Below the pieces are notes generated by a model. That model searched no databases. It worked only from the letters and a program-made list of their open reading frames with translations, and was not told the DNA's origin. The position numbers and the translations under genes were made by a program. Shown piece by piece: positions 47,641 through 55,524 of a stretch of 64,000 nucleotides of DNA. Origin of the DNA: an uncultured Lachnospiraceae bacterium (GTDB taxonomy: Bacteria > Bacillota > Clostridia > Lachnospirales > Lachnospiraceae); the NCBI GenBank assembly GCA_910577835.1, contig CAJTOU010000009.1:1-64000 (forward strand), written 5' to 3'. How positions within the stretch are numbered: the stretch's first letter is position 1; each line of letters starts with the position of its first letter.

Positions 47641-48723
47641 TTAAACTTTACCTTTCCATTGCTTGACTTTTTCTATACTTTCATTCCAGTCAAATAGTCT
47701 AATTCTATCCAATCCCTGATTAATCAATTTTACAACATCATACTTCCCATAGAAAAATTGATTCATGCAATCACATAAATCTAATATATTTAATGCATCA
47801 AACATAATTGCAACGTTTCCCACCACTTCTGGCAGCGAAGAATTATCCGCACAAATAACAGGTGTTCCACAAGCCATAGCCTCTAATGGCGGAATACCAA
47901 ATCCCTCATACAAAGAAGGAAATACAAATAAATCTGCTAAATTATAAAAATCCACCAGTTCATCTTTTGTAACCAATCCCGTATGTATAACGTTTCCTTC
48001 TATTTTAAGCTCTTCTTCTCTTTTTTGTAAATCAACACTTTTAAATGCTTTTCCAACCAAAAGCAAAATTTTATCATTTCTATTTTTCAACAAAGCAAAG
48101 GCTTCTAATAATCTTTCAAGATTTTTATGTGGTTTCAAATTTCCTACATACATAATAATTTTTTTATTTTTCGGAATTTGAAATTTCTCATATAAATATT
48201 CTATTTCTTCCTTCTTCTTTATCCGGAAATCCTTATCTACTCCATTATAAGTAACTGTGATTTTCTCAGGATTAACTTTAAACATTTTTACAATATCCTT
48301 TTTGGTATTTTCAGATACTGTAAACACATGCTCTGCCTTTTTCGCTGCATGCCCAATCATAAATTTTGCATAATAATAAGCAAATTTATTGGGCAAAAAC
48401 TCTGGCAGAATCAAATGTGTCAAATCATGTATTGTCACAATAAACTTTCCTCTATAAAACAATGGAATATTATAATGTGGAAAATGCATCAAATCAATTT
48501 TACTCTTTTTCACTTCTCTATAAGGAAATGTAAACTGCTCCTTTATCCCATAAATAGGTGCAGCATAATTTATCATTTTCAACTGGCTGTTATATTTCCC
48601 AATTAACTTTTTATCTCCTAATGCTATTTCATAAATATCGCTGTCTATCAAATGCTGAATATATGTGCCTATTCCTGACATTTCTATCATTCTGGCATCA
48701 ATTCCCACTTTTTTTTCCTGCAT
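47641..48723 (-). CDS. Glycosyltransferase family 4
   Basis: A 360-residue GT4 enzyme. Starts [21 protein letters not shown], then [53 protein letters not shown], and the donor-side [29 protein letters not shown] and [33 protein letters not shown], a full E-x7-E pattern. It resembles mannosyltransferases of the WbcX/MtfB type. Its ATG overlaps the stop of the upstream gene by one base (TAATG), so the two are coupled. Confidence 0.9.
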   Translation of the reverse strand: MQEKKVGIDARMIEMSGIGTYIQHLIDSDIYEIALGDKKLIGKYNSQLKMINYAAPIYGIKEQFTFPYREVKKSKIDLMHFPHYNIPLFYRGKFIVTIHDLTHLILPEFLPNKFAYYYAKFMIGHAAKKAEHVFTVSENTKKDIVKMFKVNPEKITVTYNGVDKDFRIKKKEEIEYLYEKFQIPKNKKIIMYVGNLKPHKNLERLLEAFALLKNRNDKILLLVGKAFKSVDLQKREEELKIEGNVIHTGLVTKDELVDFYNLADLFVFPSLYEGFGIPPLEAMACGTPVICADNSSLPEVVGNVAIMFDALNILDLCDCMNQFFYGKYDVVKLINQGLDRIRLFDWNESIEKVKQWKGKV

Positions 48724-49853
48724 TATCTGTAAACCTCTATTCCTTCTGTTTCCTTTTTCTCAAATTTTTTATACTGCTCCTCTACAAATCTTTTCAACCT
48801 GTTCCGAAATACCTCTTCATCAAATTCCATTGCATGCTCCCGCAGCTTTTCTTTCTGAAACTCTATTTTCTTTGCCTTTTTTATTGCCTCTATCATAGAT
48901 TCCACAGTCTGTTCCTTAAAAAACACCCCTGTTTCTCCGTCAATCACGGTTTCCAATACTCCGCCTTTCCCATAGGCAATCACTGGCCTTCCGCTTGCCT
49001 GAGCCTCCAGCGGTGTAATCCCATAATCTTCTTCCCCCGGAAACAAAAAGGCCTTGCATTTTCCATAATGTTCCCTGATAACATCATCTGATACTCTGCC
49101 AAGAAACTTTACACAGGAACCAGCCATCTTCTTAAGTTTTTGCTGTTCGGGCCCATCTCCAATTACCACTAAGGGAACATTCAGTTTCGTACATGCCTCT
49201 ACGGCAATATCAACCCTTTTATATTCCTGAAGCCTTGATACACAAAGATAAAAGTCGCCATTTTCGTTTGATATTTGAAATATATTTCCCCGAACTGGCG
49301 GATGTATCACATAGGCATCTCTTCGATAATGTTTTTTAATTCTTTTTGCCACATTCACAGAATTTGCCACATATACATCTACCCTCGCGGAACTGGCATA
49401 GTCCCATACTCTCATAAAACTCATAAAATAACTTTTCAGTTTATTTTTGAATCTGCCCTTTCCACTTAATTCTCCAATATAATTATGCATAAATTCCCAT
49501 CCATACCTCATAGGCGTATGACAATAACAGATATGTAAAGTATCTGGTCCCGTAATCACTGATTTAGCCACACTAGAACTGCTGCTGATTACAATATCAT
49601 AACTTGTCAAATCTATACTCTCCATTGCTGTTGGCATAAAAGGGAATAATTTTCTATGATTTATTATTTCTTTTTTCTTTTTTTGAAGATGTGTAGTTAC
49701 AATCTCTGTTTCCTTTAATTTTCCAGTCAGCCTGTCTTTATTACAAATACTTGTATATAATACTGCTTCTGGAAATACCTCCATCATATTTGTTACCACA
49801 TTTTCCGCACCACCCATAAACGGCAGCCAATCATGAACAATCGCTATTTTCAT
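48723..49853 (-). CDS. Glycosyltransferase family 4 (WbaZ-like), first intact sugar gene
   Basis: A 376-residue GT4 enzyme: KIAIVHDWLPFMGGAENVVTNM at the start, TSYDIVISSSSSVAKSV, HICYCHTPMRYGWEFM, ANSVNVAKRIKKHYRRDAYVIHPPV, YLCVSRLQEYKRVDIAVEA, PLVVIGDGPE, and FLFPGEEDYGITPLEAQASGRPVIAYGKGGVLETV. This pattern is typical of WbaZ-like mannosyltransferases that act early on the lipid-linked unit. Only a weak RBS precedes the ATG; a better one 38 bases upstream serves no frame, apparently left over from deleted material. The GDP-mannose gene relic just upstream is consistent with a mannose substrate in the past. Confidence 0.88.
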   Translation of the reverse strand: MKIAIVHDWLPFMGGAENVVTNMMEVFPEAVLYTSICNKDRLTGKLKETEIVTTHLQKKKKEIINHRKLFPFMPTAMESIDLTSYDIVISSSSSVAKSVITGPDTLHICYCHTPMRYGWEFMHNYIGELSGKGRFKNKLKSYFMSFMRVWDYASSARVDVYVANSVNVAKRIKKHYRRDAYVIHPPVRGNIFQISNENGDFYLCVSRLQEYKRVDIAVEACTKLNVPLVVIGDGPEQQKLKKMAGSCVKFLGRVSDDVIREHYGKCKAFLFPGEEDYGITPLEAQASGRPVIAYGKGGVLETVIDGETGVFFKEQTVESMIEAIKKAKKIEFQKEKLREHAMEFDEEVFRNRLKRFVEEQYKKFEKKETEGIEVYR

Positions 49854-49895
49854 ATATCTGCATTACACATAACTATATGTAGTGTTCTCCTTTTT

Positions 49896-50070
49896 CTAAA
49901 ATTCATCAGCATCAATCACATGAACAGTCCTTGCCGGAACAAAAAATACATCTCCTTTATGTAGCTCTACTTTTTACAGATGACAGGCGGATAAACTGCT
50001 TGCTGCGGATATCATTGAAAAGAGGCCACAAACGCTTGCCGCTGCCGCCTGATAATAAAATAACATTCAT
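49896..50070 (-). pseudogene. manC / cupin (manA-like) double remnant
   Basis: From an ATG at 50070 with GGAGG upstream the frame reads MNVILLSGGSGKRLWPLFND and IRSKQF, clearly the start of mannose-1-phosphate guanylyltransferase, but ends after 36 codons. In another frame, VELHKGDVFFVPARTVHVI (stop at 49898-49896) matches the metal-cupin part of a mannose-6-phosphate isomerase or of a bifunctional ManC. About 1 kb or more must be missing between the two. The start signals survive, the enzyme does not. It sits exactly where the first sugar gene of the operon would be expected. Confidence 0.75.
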
Positions 50071-50112
50071 TCAAATTTCCTCCATTGTTCTTGTCTAAAA
50101 TCACCATCTATA

Positions 50113-51033
50113 TTATATCAGTTCCATAATCCTTCGAACTACGGTTATACGTTCCTGTTTTACTTCCATAAATGCTTTATATCTTGCCGCCGTAACCGCC
50201 ACGTTTGCATGTCCCAGTACATAGCTTAAATTTTCCACACTCATACCTGCTTTCAAACACCTCACTGCAAAGGTATCTCTTAAAGTATGAAAATTGTAAT
50301 TTTTCATTTTATTTTTTTTACAAAGCTTTTCCAGCCGTATCTGTTCTCTTCTTGGGTCTGGAATTTTTCCTTCCTTGCACTGCAGAACATATCCTCTGTT
50401 CTCGCATATTCGTAAAGCCTGCAAAACTGTATCTGGAAGCGGAAGTTCTCTCTGCGCAGAGACTGACAGCGGCATATTTACCAGCAGTGTTTTCTTTCCA
50501 TCTTTTCCATTTTCTTCTTTGTTTTGAATTCTCTGAACAGTATTTCTTACCAGAAGAAGTTCTTTTTCCAAATCAATATCTTCCCATGTCAGTGCACAAA
50601 TTTCTCCAATGGCAAGCCCCATTTTAAACGCAAAGCAGATTCCCAGATATTTCAGCTCCCGACCGGTATTTAAAATGGTATCCAGCAGTTTCTGCTCCTC
50701 TTTTTCCATTATTTCTACGGTTCTTTTATTTGCTCGTATCCTCACTGTATGCTCCAGCCCGAGTTTTACTGTATCAATTCCTGCCGTCTGCAACAGCCGT
50801 TTCAGCAACATAATCAACATATTTAACGCAACTTCTGACATGCCTTCCGATTTCTTTCTGTTAACAAATACATCGATTTCCTGTTCTGTCACATCATGTG
50901 CGGCTGTATCTGAAAAATATGGAAGTAAATGCCGCTCCAGCAGATTATTATATCTGTGAAAAGTTAAGGGATTTAAAGTATTCTGATTTTCTTTTTTCCA
51001 TATCTGATAACAATCGCTGATGGAATTTACCAT
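50113..51033 (-). CDS. Tyrosine recombinase-like protein lacking catalytic Arg I and Lys
   Basis: A 306-residue protein with an N-terminal SAM-like core-binding domain (about 1-90) and a C-terminal catalytic-type domain. Motif II and the end are conserved: HTLRDTFAVRCLKAGMS, YVLGHANVAVTAARYKAF, giving H, R, H and the Tyr. Motif I reads GLAIGEICALTWEDI, with Ala where the first catalytic Arg stands in GLRIGE. The beta-hairpin PLSVSAQRELPL has Val where the conserved Lys is expected. It may therefore bind DNA without cutting. RBS AAGGAG precedes the ATG. It leads the polysaccharide operon and lies beside the inverted-repeat segment at 51269-51640. Confidence 0.85.
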   Translation of the reverse strand: MVNSISDCYQIWKKENQNTLNPLTFHRYNNLLERHLLPYFSDTAAHDVTEQEIDVFVNRKKSEGMSEVALNMLIMLLKRLLQTAGIDTVKLGLEHTVRIRANKRTVEIMEKEEQKLLDTILNTGRELKYLGICFAFKMGLAIGEICALTWEDIDLEKELLLVRNTVQRIQNKEENGKDGKKTLLVNMPLSVSAQRELPLPDTVLQALRICENRGYVLQCKEGKIPDPRREQIRLEKLCKKNKMKNYNFHTLRDTFAVRCLKAGMSVENLSYVLGHANVAVTAARYKAFMEVKQERITVVRRIMELI

Positions 51034-51073
51034 ATCTTCTATCTCCTTTTTCTATTAATTTCTGTTCTATCTG

Positions 51074-51184
51074 TTATTGCTTTTTCAGTATTATTCTAAT
51101 ATTTCTCCCAAAAAGGGCAGGCTTCGCCATTATCCCTCTTTCAAATGCCTGTTTCCACAGATAAATATCTGTATCTCCTGACAT
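51074..51184 (-). CDS. Possible 36-codon ORF or gene remnant in the recombinase leader
   Basis: An open frame MSGDTDIYLWKQAFERGI continuing to a basic end RIILKKQ lies 41 bases upstream of the recombinase start. Its composition looks coding, but there is no good RBS, an in-frame stop stands just before the ATG, and I recognise no family. A 16-bp palindrome (51157-51172) overlaps it. It may be a leader peptide or the tail of a lost gene. Confidence 0.25.
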   Translation of the reverse strand: MSGDTDIYLWKQAFERGIMAKPALFGRNIRIILKKQ

Positions 51185-51268
51185 GGGACTACTTTTTTAT
51201 ATAACTGGCAGTTTTTCTTTGGAGTCACTCAACTCTCAAATTTGGCTGTTTTTTATGTTCATTATTTA

Positions 51269-51640
51269 TCGTTGATGAACTAAATTTGATACATTACCTT
51301 TAAAACACCTGCAAAATCAAGCTTTTCAAAGCTTCAAGCAGTCAAATGACGGCTTATTTGACTGCTTAAAATTTTTAAATAAATAAAAAAATTTTTATAT
51401 ACCATATAGTACAAGGCTTAGCATACATTCAAACTGACTACTTTTTTGACTGCTTATACAAAAGAGCTATTTTTCAAAAACTGAAAATTTCATATTAAAA
51501 AATCAGTTAAATCTTTTATAATATATAAATTTATAGAAAGAATATGGAATACAAAAAATCTCTTGCAATTCTAAAATTATATGATATAATACACTTGTTT
51601 TTATAAAAGAATGATTATCGTTAATTTAGTTCATCAAAGA
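51269..51640. promoter_or_regulatory. Candidate invertible promoter segment with 18-bp inverted repeats
   Basis: Left repeat 51269-51286 and right repeat 51623-51640 are inverted copies (17 of 18 bp; 15-bp perfect core TTGATGAACTAAATT). They bound 336 bp. Inside, a plus-strand promoter TTGCAA, 16-bp spacer, TATAAT lies near 51563-51590 and points right, away from the operon. Inversion would place it on the minus strand near 51319-51346, facing the recombinase and sugar genes. A further half copy, TTTGATGAACTA, is at 51689-51700. Inversion is inferred, not shown. Confidence 0.55.
51336..51367. repeat. 12-bp inverted repeat (AAGCAGTCAAAT) with 8-bp spacer, plus a third copy
   Basis: Perfect arms 51336-51347 and 51356-51367 separated by 8 bp, the geometry of a recombinase or dimeric-regulator site. 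A third copy of the half site, TTTGACTGCTTA, is at 51446-51457. A 16-bp near-palindrome (51319-51334) is adjacent. All lie inside the candidate invertible segment. Confidence 0.6.
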
Positions 51641-51991
51641 AATAATTATATAAAAAATGTGTAAATAACACGACAATTATTGGTATATTTTGATGAACTA
51701 TTTTTTTTGACTTTTCGCCTGATTTCTGAATATCCAAAACTTTTCTTTACAACTCTTATCATTTTATCCCTGTCTGCCGATAAAAATAATAACTTATAGA
51801 AAACAGGAAACGGATTTCTTACATTAGTTCAGGGATTGAACATTCTATAGGTGTTATTTGATATACTCATTTTTCAAAACATCTATATTTGAATCTGCAA
51901 AATCTAACTGTCTGTATTGTCAATCTCTCCGCTGATTAATACTCCTGTGCCGTTTCCTGTAAAACAACAAACAGAAAGGCATGGGATTTAT
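51641..51991. other. Intergenic stretch up to the acidic protein gene
   Basis: About 350 bases with the extra half site at 51689-51700, a small stem GTTCA/TGAAC (51827-51841) and no convincing gene. A TTG-started extension of the next gene reaches back to 51917 but has no RBS. Confidence 0.5.
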
Positions 51992-52837
51992 ATGGGAATG
52001 TTAATAGGAACACATCATTCAAATACAAGAAGTATCACAATAAAAAATGCCGGTGGTTCTATTGCCGGAACAATCACCGTCTCAAAACCGAAGTCTAAAC
52101 CTAAAACAAAATCCAGCGCAAAGCAGAAGAAAAAAAGCGTGCAATACAGCTTTACCGAGCTTTCCAATCAGATTTTGCAGTCAAAAACATTTTTAAACGC
52201 TAAACAAATTGCTTCAAGAGCTTACGCGAAAGCGGCTGTTCTTCGCAGAAAACGTGTAACCGGAGATTATGATGAAACCGCTATTGACCATGCAATTACT
52301 CACGCTGAACGTATGGCAAGGGTAGCAAAAAAGCGTGCAAAACATCTAAAGGAAGAGGCGCGCTGTGAAAAAGAAGAAGAATTTGACCTTACAGATTCCA
52401 AAGACCCTGAAAAAACGCTTGATTTGAAAGAACTGGAAGAACTTATGGATATGGGAGAGGAAGAAATAGATGAAGAAATGATGCGAGAAATGATGAAGGA
52501 GCTGACAGAGGAACTTCAGGCTCAAATGGAGGAACTTGAAAAAGAACTGGCAGAGGACAATGAACTGGATGAGATGTCGGAAGAACTATCTCAGATTTAT
52601 CGAAAAGATATGTCACCCGAAGATTTGGAGCTTTTAAAGAAAAAACACAGGTCCGAAGAGATTCGGGACATTATGGACGCAAACAGAAAGTACCTTCGGG
52701 CAATGTTTGAACAGCTTGCGAGGGAAAAACAGGAACTTTCAAACGGGGTATCACTGCAGCTTGGCGGAACAGAAATGCCAGTGCAGATGGAAGCTCCAAT
52801 TATGACAGAAGGCGGAACCATAGATGTAATGGCATGA
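51992..52837 (+). CDS. Acidic coiled-coil protein of unknown function
   Basis: A 281-residue protein that I do not recognise. A basic Ser/Lys/Pro-rich region (about 30-55) is followed by an alpha-helical stretch with AKQIASRAYAKAAVLRRKRVTGDYDE and AITHAERMARVAKKRAKHLKEEA, then a very acidic coiled coil rich in Glu, Met and Leu (about 120-210), and a more variable end with GGTEMPVQME. No membrane helix. The frame could extend to a TTG at 51917; ATG at 51992 or 51998 is favoured, with AAAGG 14 bases upstream. A large hairpin follows the stop. Its position beside the switch segment may be chance. Confidence 0.65.
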   Translation: MGMLIGTHHSNTRSITIKNAGGSIAGTITVSKPKSKPKTKSSAKQKKKSVQYSFTELSNQILQSKTFLNAKQIASRAYAKAAVLRRKRVTGDYDETAIDHAITHAERMARVAKKRAKHLKEEARCEKEEEFDLTDSKDPEKTLDLKELEELMDMGEEEIDEEMMREMMKELTEELQAQMEELEKELAEDNELDEMSEELSQIYRKDMSPEDLELLKKKHRSEEIRDIMDANRKYLRAMFEQLAREKQELSNGVSLQLGGTEMPVQMEAPIMTEGGTIDVMA

Positions 52838-52853
52838 AAACACCATATCAGAC

Positions 52854-52950
52854 AGGGCTGTCACATTAAGCAGAACATATAAAATATAGTATCTATAAAA
52901 ATTTAAAATCACTATATTCTATACTGCCTTTTCTCAGTGCGACAGCCCCT
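52854..52950 (+). terminator. Long imperfect hairpin, repeated terminator family
   Basis: Arms GGGCTGTC (52855-52862) and GACAGCCC (52941-52948) close a long imperfect stem with further pairing inside, 17 bases past the stop at 52837, followed by TTCT. The left arm continues like that of the 14015 hairpin (19 of 23 positions shared). Confidence 0.6.
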
Positions 52951-52980
52951 TCTATGTGTAAAATATCCAAAGTACTTTAG

Positions 52981-53114
52981 GTCATACATCTTCGATGTAT
53001 GACATGATGCAGCATTATTTGTATAAACCGCAGGAACTGTGGGTTAGCTTGCGTCTCTGCCTTCATTGGAAGCCATTGGCCAAGAATCTTGTCACTTTAG
53101 TGATGAGAGGTTCA
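52981..53114. mobile_element. Non-autonomous IS200/IS605-type remnant
   Basis: A ~134-bp piece with a perfect 10-bp hairpin at its left (52981-52990 / 52994-53003, TTC loop) and, at the right, GCCAAGAATC followed by an 8-bp stem with two G-T pairs (53088-53107) and GAGGTTCAA, the shape and sequence style of IS200/IS605 right ends next to tnpB genes. No transposase is left. Its right edge overlaps the TGA stop codon (53114-53112) of the hemC-cobA-hemD gene. Confidence 0.6.
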
Positions 53115-55490
53115 AACAGTTGCTTCAATCAGTAATGCCTCTACCATGTTTTCATATCCTGCCTGTGCTGCTTCGATAATTATTTCCGCCCCCAGGTCTC
53201 TTAATGTTTCGCTGCATTTTTTCCCAATACTTACAACCGGTGTCTTTGGCAGCTTTCCATTAAACATATATGCTATGCGTTTTGCGGAAGAAGCGCAGGT
53301 AAATAAAACTGCATCCCATTCCATATAATCTTCCAGTTCTGTTTTTTCTATCTCAACCGCCTGATTTTCATAAACGGGAATTTTCTCCACATATCCTTTA
53401 TCAGAATTTATTTTATCTGCATCTGTTTTATTGTCATTCGTTTTATCTGTGCTTATTGCACATGGATATCCCACAGACAGCTTTCTTCCCTCTTTTTGAA
53501 AAATTTCTTTTAATTCCTCCCAAAGCGCATCACTGTTATATTGCTTTGGCATAAAATCCGGCGTAATTCCATACTCCTGAAGTTTCTCTCCTGTTTTCTT
53601 TCCAATCACTGCAATTTTACATCCAAAAAGTGCTCTTGCATCAAGTCCATTTTCTCTCAGGCAGACAAAAAAATTATCTATTGCATTTACACTGGTAAAA
53701 ATAAGCCAGTCTTTCCATTTCTCTCTTTCCAGCTTACAGGATTTGTATACAATTTTTCCCACCTGTATTTCCTTTACATATGCTCCCTTATCCCTTAACA
53801 TCAACGCCAGCCTTGAAGGTTCCGAGCCAATTTTAGGAACTAGATATCTCTTTCCAAAAAGCGCTTTTTCCTCAAAAAAATTTAAAGTCTCCCGAAGTCT
53901 CACCACATGTCCCACTACAATCAATGCTGGTGATACAAGTCCTGCCTCCCTTACTTTCTGCTCAATCTGTTCTAAATCTGATGCCACTGTTTTCTGGGTT
54001 GCTCCTGTTGCATTAGAAATCACCGCTGCGCTCATATTCGGACTCATTCCGGCTTTGATTAAATTTTTGACAATTTCGCCAAGTTTTCCAAGCCCCATTA
54101 AAAAAATGCAGGTATCTTTTCCTTTTGCCATCGCCTCAAAATCAATATCTGCCAGCTCACCGTTTTTATTGTGAGCAGTCACTACATGAAATCCCGCTGC
54201 CAATCCTCTGTGAGTAACCGGAATACCTGCATACGCCAGTCCTGCGACAGATGAACTTACTCCTGGCACAATTTCAAATGTTACTCCACAGCTTCTTAAA
54301 AACAGCGCCTCTTCTGCTCCTCTTCCAAAAACATAAGAATCTCCCCCTTTTAAACGTACTGTTTTTTTATACTCCATTGATTTTTTCACGAGCAGCCTGT
54401 TTATCTCCTCCTGTTTCATGGTATGATAATGATTTTCCTTTCCTGCATAAATCTTTTCACAGGATGCCTTTGCAAACAGCAGCAGTTCAGGAGAAGCCAG
54501 TCTGTCATAAATAATACAGTCCGCACTTTTCACAAGCTCCATTCCCTTTACGGTAATCAATCCTGTGTCACCCGGTCCCGCTCCCACCAGATAAACAGTT
54601 CCCGCCATCTGTGCACGAATTACTTTTGCTGCTTCTCTGGCTGTCTGTACAGGAGTTTTTCCAAAAACCTCTGCATAATAAAGCCTTTTATCATGTTCTC
54701 TCCCATAAACTGTTCTCAGTTTTAATTTTCCATCTGTAATCTCACAAAAAGCTCCCACAGGTATATGACAGTCCCCTCCTATTTCTTCTAAAAATGCCCG
54801 TTCCGTACTTCCGGCAAGATTTGTATCAAAATCAGAAAGAGAATCCAGCATCGCCTGTAATTTTGTATTTTCCTTCTTTATTTCCAATGCCAGAATCCCC
54901 TGTGCCGGCGCCGGAATCATTTCATCTGTGGAGAAATAACAGGTGATTTTATCTTCCATTCCCAAACGTTTTAATCCCGCTGCTGCCAGTACAATTCCAT
55001 CCAGCTTCTGTTCCTCCATTTTGCGAAGCCTTGTATCTACATTTCCTCTGATATCTATAATGTTTAAGTCTGAACGCAGACGTTTTAACTGTCCTGCCCG
55101 CCTTGCACTTCCTGTTCCAATCACTGCATTTCGGGGAAGTTCTTCTAAAGAATGTTTTTCTCTTAAAATTAAAACATCTCTTGCATCGGCCCTTTTCCAC
55201 AACTTTGAAAATGCAAGCCCCTGCGCCGGATGTGCAGGCATATCCTTCATACTGTGTACAGCCAGATGTATGTCGCCTGACAATAACTGCTCTTCAATTT
55301 CCTTTACAAAAAGTCCTTTATCCCCAATCTGATTTAAAGGCTTATCTTGTATCATATCCCCTTTGGTTTTAATAATTACAATTTCATATTCATATTCGGA
55401 AAATACAGTTTCCAGACATTTTCTGACATATTCCGCCTGAATCAAGGCCAGTTTTGAACCTCTTGTACCGATTTTTATTTTCATATTCAT
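53112..55490 (-). CDS. hemC/cobA/hemD: Trifunctional HemC-CobA-HemD fusion
   Basis: A 792-residue cytoplasmic protein joining three tetrapyrrole enzymes. Residues 1-290 are hydroxymethylbilane synthase: IKIGTRGSKLALIQAEYV, HSMKDMP, and the cofactor cysteine in GGDCHIPVGA. Residues 297-535 are uroporphyrinogen III methyltransferase: VYLVGAGPGDTGLITVKG, VRLKGGDSYVFGRGAEEA and IPVTHRG. Residues 540-792 are uroporphyrinogen III synthase (ends with EYMVEAL-like GYENMVEALL). Several ATGs exist; AAGGAAATAGAT favours 55490 over 55520. It makes precorrin-2 from porphobilinogen in one chain. The stop codon lies in a mobile-element edge. Confidence 0.92.
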   Translation of the reverse strand: MNMKIKIGTRGSKLALIQAEYVRKCLETVFSEYEYEIVIIKTKGDMIQDKPLNQIGDKGLFVKEIEEQLLSGDIHLAVHSMKDMPAHPAQGLAFSKLWKRADARDVLILREKHSLEELPRNAVIGTGSARRAGQLKRLRSDLNIIDIRGNVDTRLRKMEEQKLDGIVLAAAGLKRLGMEDKITCYFSTDEMIPAPAQGILALEIKKENTKLQAMLDSLSDFDTNLAGSTERAFLEEIGGDCHIPVGAFCEITDGKLKLRTVYGREHDKRLYYAEVFGKTPVQTAREAAKVIRAQMAGTVYLVGAGPGDTGLITVKGMELVKSADCIIYDRLASPELLLFAKASCEKIYAGKENHYHTMKQEEINRLLVKKSMEYKKTVRLKGGDSYVFGRGAEEALFLRSCGVTFEIVPGVSSSVAGLAYAGIPVTHRGLAAGFHVVTAHNKNGELADIDFEAMAKGKDTCIFLMGLGKLGEIVKNLIKAGMSPNMSAAVISNATGATQKTVASDLEQIEQKVREAGLVSPALIVVGHVVRLRETLNFFEEKALFGKRYLVPKIGSEPSRLALMLRDKGAYVKEIQVGKIVYKSCKLEREKWKDWLIFTSVNAIDNFFVCLRENGLDARALFGCKIAVIGKKTGEKLQEYGITPDFMPKQYNSDALWEELKEIFQKEGRKLSVGYPCAISTDKTNDNKTDADKINSDKGYVEKIPVYENQAVEIEKTELEDYMEWDAVLFTCASSAKRIAYMFNGKLPKTPVVSIGKKCSETLRDLGAEIIIEAAQAGYENMVEALLIEATV

Positions 55491-55524
55491 ATCTATTTCC
55501 TTTTTCATTTCCCGCTCCATTTCT

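Noticed and set aside
51121-51184. JUMPstart/ops-type antitermination element before the sugar operon
   Set aside because: A GGCGAAGCC stretch recalls ops loosely, but the conserved GGCGGTAGC core is absent and no RfaH/LoaP-like gene is nearby.
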